In this document: piece after piece, positions 1-12,229 of the stretch
Layout: the number at the start of each line of letters is the position of its first letter
Position numbering within the stretch: the first letter of the stretch is position 1
Assembly: GCA_002205965.3 (NCBI GenBank)
Contig: NADL03000035.1
Span: forward strand, 496,001 to 560,000
Direction: 5' to 3'
Length of the DNA: 64,000 nucleotides
Source of the DNA: Kappaphycus alvarezii
Lineage: Eukaryota > Rhodophyta > Florideophyceae > Gigartinales > Solieriaceae
The notes under the pieces: generated by a model
What the model was told of the DNA's origin: nothing
The model's input: the letters and a program-made list of their open reading frames with translations, nothing else
Database searches by the model: none
Translations under genes and position numbers: made by a program

Positions 1-262
1 GAAAAAAAGGTCTCTCACGGAGCGGTTCAAACCACGCTTTGCTGTCTTGGACGCTTTCACCCGAGGTAGCAGATCGCATATGACTGCCGCCTCCACGTGA
101 CCGATCCCGTAGTCGTGCCACAGAGTTACACTGTGCAGGCGGGTGAACCGTTGGAGTTCAGACACGAGGTCCTTGACCTGTGCTTGTAGCCCGTTGAGGT
201 CTTGTTTCGGTTCACGGAGCAGGGAACGGACGTCACTTTCTCGAGCGAAGTAAGTGAACCCA
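1..262 (-). CDS. Partial unidentified protein, runs off the left edge
   Basis: A minus-strand frame is open from the window edge to beyond position 262 with no stop. The codons are balanced and GC-rich, unlike the AT-rich DNA that follows. The peptide is charged and includes the stretches LNGLQAQVKDLVSELQRF, which could form a short coiled coil, and LHSVTLWHDYGIGHVEAAVI. No in-frame Met is visible. On the minus strand the frame is preceded by a T-rich stretch and CACAG near 263-267, so an intron acceptor is possible. I do not recognise the family; both a host exon and a retroelement fragment fit. Confidence 0.4.
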
Positions 263-299
263 CTGTGCTCCCCCAAAATTATTCTTAGCAAAAAATACA

Positions 300-3200
300 A
301 TTGTATTGCATCCGACCGCTGTTGCAATCACTGCTTCCTTGTAGCGACTCAAACGGAATACTGTTGGAAGAGCATGAGTTTATTGAAAAAATAATGTGCG
401 TTGCTTGCTTTTTTTGATGTATAGTCGAGTTTTCTTATAAGAAAAGGCTTTTTGTACCTCACAAGATCTACACTTGTATGATTTGGTCCTAATTAATTCT
501 AGTCGGGGAAAAAAGTTACAATGTTTGTACTTCGTTTGACAATTGCACTATGAAAACATTTTATTTGATGCCAAACTACATGAATAGAAATTAAAGTCAG
601 TTTTCAAAGAAAATGGCCCTTCTAATCAGTGAAATACTGGATTGACAGCATCTTACGATGGTAAAATTCCATATATTGCACATATTTATAAATGAAAATA
701 TACAAAGAGAATATTTTATACTTTTGGAAAGCTTTCTCAAATTACTCTCTCAAAAGCATATTAGCCAAAAAATAATTGGTTCATATTTCCTTCGAATACT
801 GAAAATCTTCAAAACTTTAAATGTTACACCTTTAATTCATTTGTAGACTGAGCGATGGTATAGAACTGTCTAGTATTATTATTGGTACTCCACTAATGAA
901 CCTTAAAAAAGGAATCCTCTAGAGCAAAGCTGCAAATATTTTTACCTTTCCCAGCAATCTGCGTCCTTCCGTGAGTCTTTTGCTCGGCATTTGCCCTAAC
1001 TTTAAAAAACCAGAGGAATTTTTTTCTAAACAATAATGCTTATTTAACAATGCTTCTTTTCACAGACGCAGAATCCCTCTATTTTCTCTGGAATGTGAAA
1101 CATTTAGAACAGCAAGTGAGTACCTGTAAATATCCGGAATTTGTTTCAATTGTTCCAAATTCAATCAATGATCCCTCTGACTTTAACAATTTCAAGGAAC
1201 TGCGGTAATCACTGCATGAGCTCAAAATTTAGAGATATATTGCTTTATATGGCAGCGCAGTGCATTTTTATAGTTTTAATAAGTTTAGGTACCAAAAATG
1301 GGTGACCTGTTGCATTTGGTGATCTATTCTAATTTGCAGTGATTTGCATTTTTTTGTGCCGCAATGCTGGCCGCGGAAGCTAGGATAAATTCAATTAATC
1401 TGGATTGTAGTAAGGGTGCGTCTCAATTGAGGAAGGAAGGTACCTCTGTATCTTTCTTGCCAGTGCAAATTGCCTCTAATGCATATTTAAAGAAAGTGAT
1501 GAACTGTCGTATATTAATGAGGCTTTCTCATATCTCATTACAGTCTTATACCTAATGTTTGGCTCGGGAGATCTTCATAAATCAAGTATATACAGTCTTA
1601 GAGATTCTTTATTGGCTTCCATTATCTTCCTGACAAATAGTCCTAAAAGTTTGATAAAAGCGCAATAGCTATCTGTTACTCCGCCATGCTTACTTAATGA
1701 TGTACGACAGGAAACTTAGCGAGCTGTTATCGAAATTCATCACACTCTACGTTATGGCGGTATCTATAGTTTTCAATATCGCTTAATTCAATAACGTAGG
1801 AAGCAACAGCTTTCTCCCGACATTATCATAGTCCGAAAGCAACTAAAAAGCTTATACGCTGTATATAGAAAGCGAAGGGAAACATAGATACCAAACAAAG
1901 TGCGCTCTTTGATTAAATGTTTGACAGTAATCTTTAAATATGTGTAATATACGCCCTTATTGAATTGAATAGTGTGAGAACACAATCCGACAACAATATT
2001 GCATATATCTTGTAAATGCTAATAAAAGACATATCCCGCTTTTATTCTAGTTTTTGAAGCAATTCCTAATGCTTTCCGCTTGTTTCCGCTACAAGAATTA
2101 TATAGTAATATTAAAATCCCAAAATGTTTCCATTCCAGCAGCGTAAAAATACACAAAGTCGGTCTTTCAGGAAAGATGAGTACCAGATGGCATAATCTTA
2201 TCATTTAAGCCACAGACTAAATCTCTTGTGTAATGGCTTCAGGCTCCCATAAAACACTATTACCAATAATTAGAAGGTGGAATTATTAGGAGGTCCGCGT
2301 TTTGTGAATATTTCTGCTCGACAAAATTTCCTGTTCCTTTCGAGTCACTCATTCAGTTCCCTCAGACGTGATATGCTGATCTTGTTGAATATCAATGCGA
2401 ATCTATTTTGAAAAACTGCTTTGAACATAAGATCTTATACTCCTTCCGTACTTGAAGTAGGCAGAAAACATATTCCGCATTTTCTAATGATATGAAAGCA
2501 TCAAGGCTGCTCCCTATAGAATATCTGTAATAATATACATCAGGTAAGAGGTCTCTGTAAAAATTTATCATAATATTGTGGGAAGTCCCTGCTAAAAGCA
2601 AGATTCTTATTTTTTAGCAGGAAAACGAAGACCGACCAGTTTGAATAGATTCTCAACCCATCTATGAGTAGATGTGCCTCATTACGCGCAAATTTTGTAA
2701 CTTCTTTGCATATAGTTTCGGCTCCATCTATTGAGGGTTTTGGAGTAAGTTACTGTTCCTTTTGTATGCTTTAATTTTAATATATATAGCCTTGAAAGTT
2801 TTCATTTTTACTTGGCTTCTATAAACAGCCTGAATTATACTTTATTGTCCTACTTGAATCTTAAAAAAGCCCACTCGATATTTTTTCTCTCTAAAAAACT
2901 CCCAAAAGCACTTTTTCAGCTCTGTGCGACTCGCAGATTTTCTCTGCTTCTTGGGTTAGAAACAGTAAACGAAAGAGGTTCATTATATAGAGTAAATGGT
3001 TCATACTCTAAATTATTTCGTTGTTCGGCGGATTTATTAGACTTAAATAGCCTTTGGATACTATATTTCAGCATAGAAAAAGTTTTACAATGTGTTTTCT
3101 CTTTAATTTTAATACCTGAGACAGATGGGGAATTTTGTGATATAAAATAGCCAAATATATTTAGCCCAAAAAGAGCCTGGATATATTAAGGACTCATAGT

Positions 3201-5140
3201 ACCCTAAAATATGAGACAACAAAAAATTCTGATATGATGAACTGCTCGTTTTAGGAAATATTTCTGAAATGGTCCAGAAAAGGCAAGGTAATTTTTTAGA
3301 ACAACTTCATTACTTAAAAATCCCTTTAAAACCGTGAAATTACATTATTATTCGTTAAAATCCTTTTGATCTACTCAAAACACTAACAATTTACTGCTAA
3401 ATGAACCCAGTATTTTTTTAATAGTAAGATTTCTAATCTCTCCAGATCAGAGCAAAGAGTGCAAAAGACTCTTTTGAGGCCATATTCAAAACTATTAATT
3501 TTTTATGGAGAAATATGCTCATCGGAAGTAAAGGTTAGAACATTTTTTGGGGGTTTTGAGAAACAATATTCATTATGACATAGTGGCATGCGGCATTGAT
3601 ATATTCCAATCATTTCAAGCTCCACCTTTGTGTTTTCATCCCCGATACAAAATTTCAATTTTTCTTTGGAATAATTCGGTGTGTTGAGATTGCAGAATTC
3701 CTTATGTATGTATTTTTCATCAATGCCGATGGTTCCAAATTTAAACAATCATTGTATTTCTTTGTCCTATCAAAAATATTTGTGTCAATACAAACTTCAA
3801 ACTAGCCCTATATATTTCTCGGCTTCGACAGACAGTATTATGCCATCATCAGTGATATGTAATGATTGGACCATCAAAAAAAATATACGAAGAGAAGAAA
3901 GAATTTATATTTTTCCAAGAATAAATTTATAAGCATTTAGAAAAGGTGTAGGTGTGTTAGAAATGGAAAAAAAAGTTTTTGAACTGGAACAGAAATTCAT
4001 TTCTTGATATTTCCTATTTATATATCATATCGCTGATTATTTTGAAACAGTTATATTATCTACGATTATAGGAAGAGCTGATCTTATGCATTTTATGTGC
4101 ATCAAAAAACGTATATTGGCAGCGAAATTTTTTCGAAAGGAGTTTAACAAGTCGTAAGAGTGCTTAAAAAATCTACGTTATTTCTAAACATCCTGATATA
4201 TGGGCTCCAAAGTGGAAGAAACAACTACAATAACTTTTCCTGGGTCAATTGTCTAACGAAGAAATCTAATAAAGCATTGGTCGATGTATAATTACTTTAA
4301 AGTATATGTAGCAAGAGATCATTCCTTGTATGAATTTATCACCCCTAATCTATGAACCAATTTATAGGTTTATTTTTAGAGGATCTAAAAGTCCAAAATA
4401 CCAAGTTTTGGCTAGATATCCCTTATTTGAAACTTATTTTACCATACCGGGGCTTAGCACCACCTAAATCTGTTTTAAAATTAATATAAGTGGTTGAATA
4501 AAATAAACTATTCTTAATGTTAAGACTGAAGTCATTCATTTTTTCGTTTAAAATATGTAAGGAACTATCTGAAGTACTGATTGAGTCGATACTATATGTT
4601 TGCAACCGTTGCGAAAACCTTTTATCACCGTTGAATGCAGAAATTTGAGATTCATAGAGCCATTCACTCAGAGCACCAAGTACCGCTCAATATTTAATTA
4701 AACTTTTTCGCTATTCATATAAATATCTTCAAAAATTATTTGAGTTGCTCTGATATGAATCTCCAAAGTATTTTCTTCTATAAATACTTTCTAAGAGAAG
4801 AGATCTTGTCAGATCTTTACTATGGGAATATCTAATAAAACAGAATACATGCGAAAAAAATTCTTAAATATATATCGATTTTCCATCTTATAGTAACATA
4901 ATTTTAAAGAAGAATAAAAAAGTAACATTTGAAAATTTGAAAGAATAATGTAGTTTGAAGAATTACCGGAAGTTTTCGTAGCAGTCTCTAGTTTCATGGA
5001 GAATATTGTCACCTTTTTCAACATTAAATAGATAATTTTTGATAATTGTACCCCGTTTCCTAGCATTATTGTAAGTAAAAAGGCTCAGATCTAAAATATT
5101 CTTGCTTTATATAAAAAAATCTCTTGATATTACTAAATAC
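300..5140. other. AT-rich region without a recognisable gene
   Basis: About 4.8 kb of AT-rich sequence holds only short frames (at most about 110 codons). Their peptides are rich in Ile, Phe, Leu, Lys and Asn, as expected from random AT-rich DNA. I see no retroelement motif, tandem repeat or RNA gene. Composition changes sharply at both ends. Confidence 0.6.
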
Positions 5141-5348
5141 AGGGTATGTTCACTTCTCATCTTGCATATTATGATGGACAGAACGAGAGAGCGGGAGCGA
5201 GGGAGCCAGACGGGAGTGAGGGAGAGAGCGGGAGAGCAGGAGAGAAAGAGGGAGAAAGGCAGTAAGAGTGAGGGACCGAGATGGAGAGATGAGAGAGGAG
5301 AAGGTGATGGGGAACTTTACTCAGGTAGAAGATGGAAAGAGACCGGGG

Positions 5349-5356
5349 CTTATATA
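5349..5356 (-). promoter_or_regulatory. TATA box of Copia-1 LTR
   Basis: The minus strand reads TATATAAG, a strong TATA box inside the LTR in the same orientation as the element's genes. Confidence 0.45.
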
Positions 5357-5447
5357 GACTTCAAGGCGAGTCGACCGATGCTGTCTGTTGATCGAAGGAA
5401 GTTTCCAAAAGACATATAGACGACGGTGAGTGTCTAGCCATAAACTT

Positions 5448-5480
5448 GCTTGAGCTGATCTAAAGTAGATCAGCTCAAGC
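5448..5480. other. Perfect 15-bp hairpin inside Copia-1 LTR
   Basis: GCTTGAGCTGATCTA at 5448-5462 and its exact reverse complement at 5466-5480 are separated by the three bases AAG. It could be a transcript hairpin (for example near the polyadenylation or packaging region) or a recombination relic. Confidence 0.7.
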
Positions 5481-5740
5481 TTACAGTACTGTACAGTGCA
5501 TAAACATAACGGTCAAGTTCTAGGTTGAACGGTAAAGACAGTAATAACTGTAAGCCTCTTTGCGGTTGTCAGCTGTCAGAAAAAGGCAAAGAAGTGAAAT
5601 TACACTAACACGCCCCCTCAAACTAGAACTGACCTCAGTAGCGCCCCTCGATCTGAAAACAATAAAATACTAACTTGAAATACCAGGAGGAAAAATCCCA
5701 ACTCACTTCGAAACTTCACAACTTGACTCACAAGGTTTCG

Positions 5741-6447
5741 TTAGAAGGTCAGAGACTTGGTCTTCGGTTCGACAGTGAGTAACATAGATCTGTTTGGACG
5801 ACACAGCTTCACGAACGAAATGATACCTAATATCAATGTGCTTGTTCCGTTCATTGATTGATTCGTTCTGGACGAGCTAATTGCGCCTGAGTTGTCAACT
5901 GATATCCTAATAGGAGTAGGGCGTTTCTCATTCATCAAACTGCAGAGAAGGTTTGACAACCAAATAGCTTCTATAGAGGCAGTGCACAGATATATGTACT
6001 CTGCTTCGCAGGACGACAGCGCGACACATCCTTGCTTCTTGGAGAGCCATGAGATAGGTCCACCAGACATCATGAACACGAAGCTTTCGGTAGACTTGCG
6101 AGTAGAGTGGCAGCCAGCCCAGTCAGAGTCACTGAATCCAGTGATGGTGTGAGATGAAGACGGACCGTAACGAATTCCAAGAGTTTTAGATCCGTTCAAG
6201 TAGCGATACACACGTTTGACAGCCCTCCAGTGAGTGACCATCGGCTTTCGCAGAACTGCGACAGCTTGCCTATAGCGAATCCAATGTCTGGACGAGTGCA
6301 GATCATCAAGTAGATGAGACTGCCTATTGCAGAGCGATATGGTACTGATGAAGGAAGTTCTTGATCATTAGTTCGGTCTTTGTTGGAATTTCTTTGGACC
6401 ATTGGAGCATCGACAGGTTTTGCGTCCGTCATTTGGAACCTTTCCAA
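5741..6447 (-). pseudogene. Copia-1 RNase H region
   Basis: Two overlapping frames (6447-6196 and 6241-5741) encode the Copia RT thumb and RNase H. Visible motifs include YRSAIGSLIYLMICTRPDIG, which joins RT to RNase H, GFSDSDWAGC with the first catalytic Asp, and CVALSSCEAEYIYLC with the catalytic Glu. The next Asp lies in ISVDNSGAI. The frame change near 6200-6240 and the loss of the usual end of pol show it is broken. Confidence 0.85.
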
Positions 6448-7090
6448 GATCTTTTCTGTTTATATCGATTGCGAAAGATCCAGCGTTCTCTCAGAGCGGT
6501 TTGGCTGCACTTGAATACCAAGGAATTCTGGACAGGACCTAAGACTTTCATCTTGAATCTCTTCTTCAGTTCTGCCTTGATATTGTTGAGCATATTTCGA
6601 CTGCTGCCTGAAATGATGAGATCATCAACATATAGTATTATCATGCAGAACATAGTCTCCTTCCGATAGACATAAAGACATGGCTCGTGCGGGTTGCTGA
6701 CAAAGTTGAGTTGCAAAGTCAGAAATGCATCTATTTTTCCATACCATTGGCGAGGAGCCTGCTTAAATCCATACAAGGCCTTCAGAAGTCGACAGTCGAG
6801 GTTGGGCTTGTTTGGATCTCGGAAACCAGCTGGAGTCTCTATGAATATTTCTTCTTCCAAGTCACCATTCAGAAACGCAGTTACTTCGCCATCTGATCGC
6901 ATTCCATATCTAACAGATTTGTCAAGCAGAGAACATTCGTACAACAGCAATAGAAACGACAGGTGCATACGTGTCTGTGTACTCTAGTCCGGGAACTTTT
7001 CTGAATCCTTTAGCGACGATACGAACCTTAGGACCGACGTCGGGTTTGATACGAAAAACGTAGCGACATGGAATCACGTGCATTCCTGGT
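6429..7090 (-). pseudogene. Copia-1 reverse transcriptase
   Basis: The N-terminal part is visible around 7090-6960 (VRIVAKGFRKVPGLEYTDTY), then a frameshift, then the core at 6968-6429. The core has the palm Asp region (FLNGDLEEEIFIETPAGF), LKALYGFKQAPRQWYGKID and the active site YVDD at 6621-6632 followed by LIISG. This would copy the element's RNA into cDNA in virus-like particles. The palm is preserved but the reading frame is interrupted. Confidence 0.9.
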
Positions 7091-7454
7091 TTTCTTGGAA
7101 CGAGATCGAAGTTCTATTCTCACGGATAGATTTTTCTTCCTTTGATCCCTGCATCCAAAATCAATGTTTTCTGCAGAAGTAGCTTCTTTATGTTGCAGGA
7201 ATACCTGTTGAGAGCAGTGCAGTTTCTGCGACAAGTGACACATTTGAAGAAGAGCTAGAAGGAACCAGCGGATGGGCTTCTTGAGATCCGAAGGAACGAC
7301 GAGGAGCTACTGAATGGGCTTCTTCAGATGAGAGTAAATTTTCCTCACCGGCAGTGGATCTTCAGAATCTTCGTTTTCGTCAGCGGAATTCTGTACTTCG
7401 AAAAACTCTCATAAGGAGATTTATCTCATCGTAGGAAATGTTTTGGCCGTGTTC

Positions 7455-8325
7455 TCATTTCGGTAGCTCACAGGTGACTTCAGGCTGTGTACAAGTTGCG
7501 GTTTTATTGAAAATTACATCTCTGGATATTACCATTCTTTCTGAGCCGCTACCCAGCTTATATCCCTTGCTCTGAGAGGAGTACCCCATCATAAGGGCTT
7601 CAGATCTGGGATCCACTTCTTGAGTTTGTTCTTTGGCACGATATACCAGCACTGTGCACCAAATATCGCATGTGAGATATGTCAGGGGCAATGCCGTTCC
7701 AGTGGTGGTAAGGAGTGGTGCTCTCTGGCAAAGAGCTTGAAGTAACGCGATTCAGAACATAGACAGCCGTGGAAAGTGCTTCAGCCCAGAAATGCTTTGG
7801 AAGACCCTTGTGGTGTAACATCGAACGGACCAGATTGAGAAGGGTTCGATTCATCCGTTCTGCAGTCCCGTTTTGCTGGGGTGTGAGCCACAGTGGCTGA
7901 TGTTGTATGCCGTTCTCCTTTAGGAAGTTCTTGAACTCGGTTGAGAGGTACTCTCCGCCATTGTCAGACCGTAAAGCCTTAATGAGAAGCTTATTCATCG
8001 AATGGAGTTTTCATTTCAGGAAACTCATGGACTTGGAGATTTTTCAGAGACTGGCTAGTGTGTTTCTCCGCAAAGGCTTTGTAGTTTTCAAAGCAATGTA
8101 TCACCTTTGACTTGTAGCTCATAGGATACAAACCGTCCACTTGTAGTAGTCGTCGATGATGATACAAAATACCTAGCCCCTCCTAGAGAAGGAGATTCAA
8201 CCGGTCCCAAGACATCAGAATGAACCAGTTCTGGAGGTTTTGCCGAAAGGCTTTGTTTTTTCTTCGGGATTGGGGCAGGGTGGGATTTACTTCTCCCCGC
8301 CACCGGCGAGCTGTGCTACTGCATC
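7455..8325 (-). pseudogene. Copia-1 integrase
   Basis: Three frames in series. 8303-8088 has the linker to integrase (PPELVHSDVLGPVESPSLGG, first catalytic Asp). 7998-7600 has the core with SDNGGEY (second Asp) and NGTAERMNRTL (catalytic Glu). 7691-7455 has the C-terminal segment (MMGYSSQSKGYK, ISRDVIFNK). The catalytic triad is still present across frames. The N-terminal zinc region ends abruptly near 8330, where Copia homology is lost. Confidence 0.9.
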
Positions 8326-8330
8326 ACAGG

Positions 8331-9053
8331 GTGCTTAAATAGAAAGGGGTAAAGCGAACACCCTGTGAGTCTTGGTGTAAATGCGTTGTGTTTTTGGTTG
8401 TCTGACGGTGTTCCGTTCTAAGACGAGAAGAACAGCGCACCGCGCATTGCACTTCAGTATGGGGTTCGTCCGTAGACCAACAAATAAAGTTACTTGTTGT
8501 GCTCGCCTAAAAGATAAACAGATTCGCCAAAATGGGGGAAGCCAGAAGGAGCACCAGAAAGGAAGTTGTTCCAATGAGTGGGCGTGGAGTTGATAGGACT
8601 ACAAGGGGGAGACCTTGTCGGGGACGCCTACTTGGAGACCGTTGAGTAGTAGACCAAGGGGTGCTTTCCTCTTTCACTTTTTCGCGCTCCATCTGCCCCC
8701 GGCTCTCCATATAAGGCTAGCTAAGTACCCTACTAGGACTACTGTAGCGTATCTCCTAAAGTACACGTGGCCTAACTACAGCCCTCAATGGTGTCCACCA
8801 ATTGGAGTGTCGCTAATGTCTACTGCGTCTCCTTGGTCCTCCCGTATCCCCTTGGCGCTCACCGGTCCTGCTCTTGGTCCACTAGGCCCCATTGGCCCGG
8901 CGCTCTCTTTCCTGCGACACTGTACCTAAGTGTACCGTAGTGTGATCCTTACAGTCGTGGCTCTCTATGCTGTACTCTGCTCCCTCAGGAGATCGCTACC
9001 CGTCTATAGTGATGGGCCGTTTCATTCCTGACGTCCTACTGTACGACAGCTGT
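8331..9053. other. GC-rich stretch with no recognised gene
   Basis: This lies between the truncated end of Copia-1 and the target duplication of Copia-2, so before that insertion it was joined to 19776 onward. The longest open stretches are Pro-, Gly- and Arg-rich and match nothing I know. A short basic plus-strand frame from ATG 8531 (37 codons, with TTRGRPCRGR, AT-hook-like) ends in two stops. It could be the start of a lost gag, but I cannot support that. Confidence 0.5.
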
Positions 9054-9058
9054 GTATT
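9054..9058. repeat. Target-site duplication of Copia-2, left copy
   Basis: GTATT directly abuts the LTR start TGTGGG. The identical GTATT follows the end of the other LTR at 19771-19775. Confidence 0.9.
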
Positions 9059-9387
9059 TGTGGGTAGAACGTATTTACGTCTGACACTTGTTGATTTTGT
9101 TGATTAGCTGAAGTTTGGTTGATGAGTTGATTGATGTTCTTAGAGATGATGGCTAGTCTACCAGAGATAGCTATCTTAAATACTAATTTGTACACAACTC
9201 TTCTACAAAAGCTTAGTCAAGCTATGACTACGGAATATGCAATCGGGTGTTGCGGCAAAATATGTGTAACCAGAGTTGGCCCATTATACGGTACTGCTGA
9301 TAGGTCCGAGTCATGGATTTGCCCTTCGGCGCAACAGTCGGGGCCGGTAGGATGGACAACGACTGTTGGTTATCAGCGGACGTGCAT
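9059..9387 (-). repeat. Copia-2 3' LTR, outer part (left of LINE)
   Basis: Aligns with 19085-19401 of the other LTR but with about twenty substitutions and indels, mostly in 9090-9310. It ends with GTGCAT (9382-9387), which is repeated after the LINE. Confidence 0.9.
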
Positions 9388-9471
9388 TGCAGAACCTTTG
9401 AATATGCGTAACAACACACCATCCCCACCCTCCACCCGGAGATCTTCGCCACTTCGTTCCTCAAACTGGCC

Positions 9472-10686
9472 ATGGGCTTCCGCTCCTGCATCAGCCCACT
9501 CGACCTCGACGACGACGCCGCCATCTCTCGTTTCGCGGCGTCCATGAAGAAAGACGCCGGCTTCCCGGCCGTCAAAACAATGATGAGACAAGAGTTCGCT
9601 CTTCTCACCAAGCTCTCGACTGCCTTCTTCCCGGACCTCGCCACCCCGCCGGCCCCCGTAGATAATGGCGACGCCCCTACGCTTGAGACTTCTGGAACCG
9701 CCCCCATCCCTACCTATGCCGCTGTCGCTGCACGCCCTGCACCTGCACGCCCCGCGCGCTCCCTGCCCGCTCTACGCCTTCAGGACCCTCCTCCAACCGA
9801 CACCCCCGAAGAACCCGACTGCCCGATGCCCTTGACTCGACGCGCCCGCTCTACGATCGCCTCCACTGCGCGCAGGCTCTGTGCTCCAGAACCCTGCCAA
9901 TTCGTGTACGTTCAGGCCGCCGAGCAAACCGGCCGCATCCGCAACCCCTCCCACATCCGTCATGCTCTCCGCGAGGGAGGACTGCGCGCACCAATCGCCG
10001 TACTCCAATCGAGCAGCCCCTCTGTCTTCTTCCTTGTTGCACCTGAGCGAGCCGTCCCCCTCATCCCTACGCCTATCGACGCTTTCGTCAACAGGCCACC
10101 GCCGAAGACCTCATCGTCCCGACACTCACATTCACGGCACTTCGCCACCCCCGTGACGCCTGCGCATCCGCTGCTGATATCGCTGCCCTTCATCAAATCA
10201 TCATGGCGGAAATCAACCGCCTCTTCGGAGGAATGCACATGGCGCCTGCGCCACGACTTCCTTGCCACGCTCCGCCCCATCGCAGACTCCCTCACCCGGA
10301 CCCAGCGCGAACCTGCTGCACATCTCAACTCCGACAACACTCCCCATCCCTCCGATCAGTCCCTCGCCGCCGTACCCCAGTGCAGCACATCACACCCCAG
10401 CCGCCTACATCCCCCGCGCCCCACGCCCCGCAGCGCCAGGATGCTTCCCTCCCCCCCCCTACCTCCCCACATCCCCCTCGACGACCTCGACGCCACCGGC
10501 AATATCCCACGAGCCCACTTCGCACACCTCCCCCTGTCGATGCTGACATGGCAACGACGCAATGAGTACAACCGGCATGAACCCCCAATCGTGCCCTCTA
10601 CCCGATATCATCTTCCCGATGCGGGTTCCAACGCTGAAATACCTACCCAACTGCCTCCGTGCCGACCTCCACCGTCTCTACCATGA
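9472..10686 (+). pseudogene. LINE ORF1-like Pro/Ala-rich protein
   Basis: This frame of 404 codons starts MGFRSCISPLDLDDDAAIS. The first ~250 residues look coding (LTKLSTAFFPDLATPP, TYAAVAARPAPARPARSLPA). The second half becomes a Pro/Ser/Arg/His-rich translation that may be the wrong frame after an indel. ORF1 proteins of LINEs bind the element RNA; here no zinc knuckle or RRM is visible, so the role is inferred from position. An upstream start within 9388-9471 is possible. Confidence 0.55.
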
Positions 10687-11164
10687 CCTGTTTGCCCGCT
10701 ACAACTCCGCCCGCACACAAGACACCAAGTCGGCCGCCCTCGCCCCCATACTCGCCACCCCCAAACTCGTTCTTCGTCGCAACGGCAAACACGAGACACG
10801 AACGCGCACGTCCCTAGCGTTTATCTCCTCCCTCCGACACCGTATCAACCTCGCGCGGCAAGGCCAATGGCACGACCTCTATACGCGCTGCCTCGATGCG
10901 TTCCCCCCCGTTCGGAGCACTCCTAACCGGCCCCAAGCTACTCCCGTCCAGCGTTGTCAGCGCTATTTCCGCGAAGGCAATGTTTCCAGGGCCACTGGTG
11001 CCCTCCTTGAGACTGCCCCTCCCGTCACTCCTTCCCCAACAACCCTCCCCACCTACAACGCCTACACCCTCCCCACTTACACCATCCACCCCTCTCCCCC
11101 GGTTGACTACCCCGACCTGCACCCCTCGCTGAATCCACATCCGCCGCGCTCTTCAAGGCCTTAA
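10562..11164 (+). pseudogene. LINE ORF2, N-terminal region
   Basis: A frame of 200 codons in the region that precedes the RT in algal and oomycete LINEs. It contains TPKLVLRRNGKHETRTRTSL and a segment RYFREGNVSRATGALLETAP typical of the pre-RT region of such elements. The N-terminal overlap with the previous frame implies a frameshift or programmed overlap. No AP-endonuclease motif is present. Confidence 0.6.
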
Positions 11165-11901
11165 TCGCCACTCCGCTCCTGGCCCTGATGGTCTACGTCC
11201 TTCTATTCTTCGCATCCTCGCCCACGCTCCGGCCGGCGCGGAACCGCTTGCCAGTGCTCTCTCCTCGTTTACCGGTTTTGTCAACAAGCTGGCCAACGGC
11301 GATATGCCGGCCTCCTTCCAGCCCTTCTTCTCCGGTGCATCGCTTATTGCACTCCCCAAGGACAGCCTAGACCCTCACCGCCTTCGGCCGATTGCTATCG
11401 GGGTGTTATACCGGCGATTTGTTGCACGTCTCCTCGCCGCTCGCCTGACACTGACCCGCTTTCTTGTCCCACCTCCGTCCTCTCCAATATGCAGTCGGCT
11501 CCAAGAACGGTATTGAAGCCATCATCCACGCCCTTCGCACATCGGTATCCGCACATCGCGGACAGGACCTACTCCTCCTGAAGATCGACCTCACCAACGC
11601 CTTTAACAGCGTCGAACGGCATTGCTTCCTTCAGCAAGTTTCCGTTCTCGCCCCGGACGCCGCCCGATTCGTGCACTTCACCTATGGTAGCCCATCCCAC
11701 CTGTACTTTGGCCCCTACACACTACTATCCAAGACAGGGACCCACCAAGGCGACCCTCTAGCCATGCACCTCTACTCGCTCGGCATCCACCCATTTCTCC
11801 AAAGGCTGCAGCGATCTTTTCCCAACACGGTCACCCACGCGTGGTACGCTGACGACGGGAATATTCTCTGTCACCCGACGCGCCTCGACTCCTCCAAATG
11901 A
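11152..11901 (+). pseudogene. LINE reverse transcriptase
   Basis: RT blocks occur in order but in two or three frames. RHSAPGPDGLRPSIL is near 11165-11215. GASLIALPKD and LRPIAIGVLYRR are at 11335-11420. LLLKIDLTNAFNSVER is at about 11575-11620, KTGTHQGDPLAMHLYSL at about 11732-11790, and the active site YADD at 11845-11856. The order and the GTHQGDPL box mark a non-LTR RT. The frame is lost after LCHPTRLDSSK. Confidence 0.88.
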
Positions 11902-12229
11902 TAGCAAATGAAGGACGACCATACGGCATCCACATCAACATGCAAAGACCGAAGCATGGTGGTTCGGCCAGAGCTCCTACCCAAACCTTCCTTGCAAGAT
12001 TGTCACGGCTCCCGCAATCAACACCCTCGGCTCACCCATTGGTACCGATCCGGGCTGCCTGTCCCTCGTCGAGGACCGCCTAACTACAGCTCGCGCTATC
12101 TGGACTGCTCTCCCTACCCTCCGTGACCCACAGACTGCCTTCCATCTCCTACGCCATTGCGCCAGCGCATGCCGCCTGATTTATACTCTTCGAACTACCC
12201 CACCGCACTTAACCCTTTCTACGTCAGCT

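Larger units (their letters stand above)
5147..5610 (-). repeat. Copia-1 3' LTR (boundaries inferred)
   Basis: On the minus strand the LTR would start TGTTAGTG at 5610, right after a purine tract (complement of 5611-5622), and end GTGAACA at 5147. TGTT...AACA ends are normal for LTRs. The LTR contains a minus-strand TATA box, a purine-rich block at about 5173-5321 and a perfect hairpin. The left edge is less certain because there is no second LTR to compare. Confidence 0.55.
5147..8330 (-). mobile_element. Copia-1: 5'-truncated Ty1/Copia element
   Basis: Read on the minus strand, this has integrase, then reverse transcriptase, RNase H, a polypurine tract and an LTR, which is the Copia gene order. 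Gag, protease and the 5' LTR are absent, and homology stops near 8330 just inside the integrase zinc region. Domains are in different frames with several stops, so the copy is dead. The catalytic motifs of integrase and RT can still be read, which suggests fairly recent decay. No second LTR was found in the window. Confidence 0.85.

Noticed and set aside
2812..3150. 112-codon frame in the AT-rich block
   Set aside because: No ATG start, composition as expected from random AT-rich DNA, no motif, no neighbours.
5102..5419. Arg/Glu/Gly-rich frame of 105 codons
   Set aside because: It is the translation of the purine-rich block inside the Copia-1 LTR, antisense to the element, with no domain.
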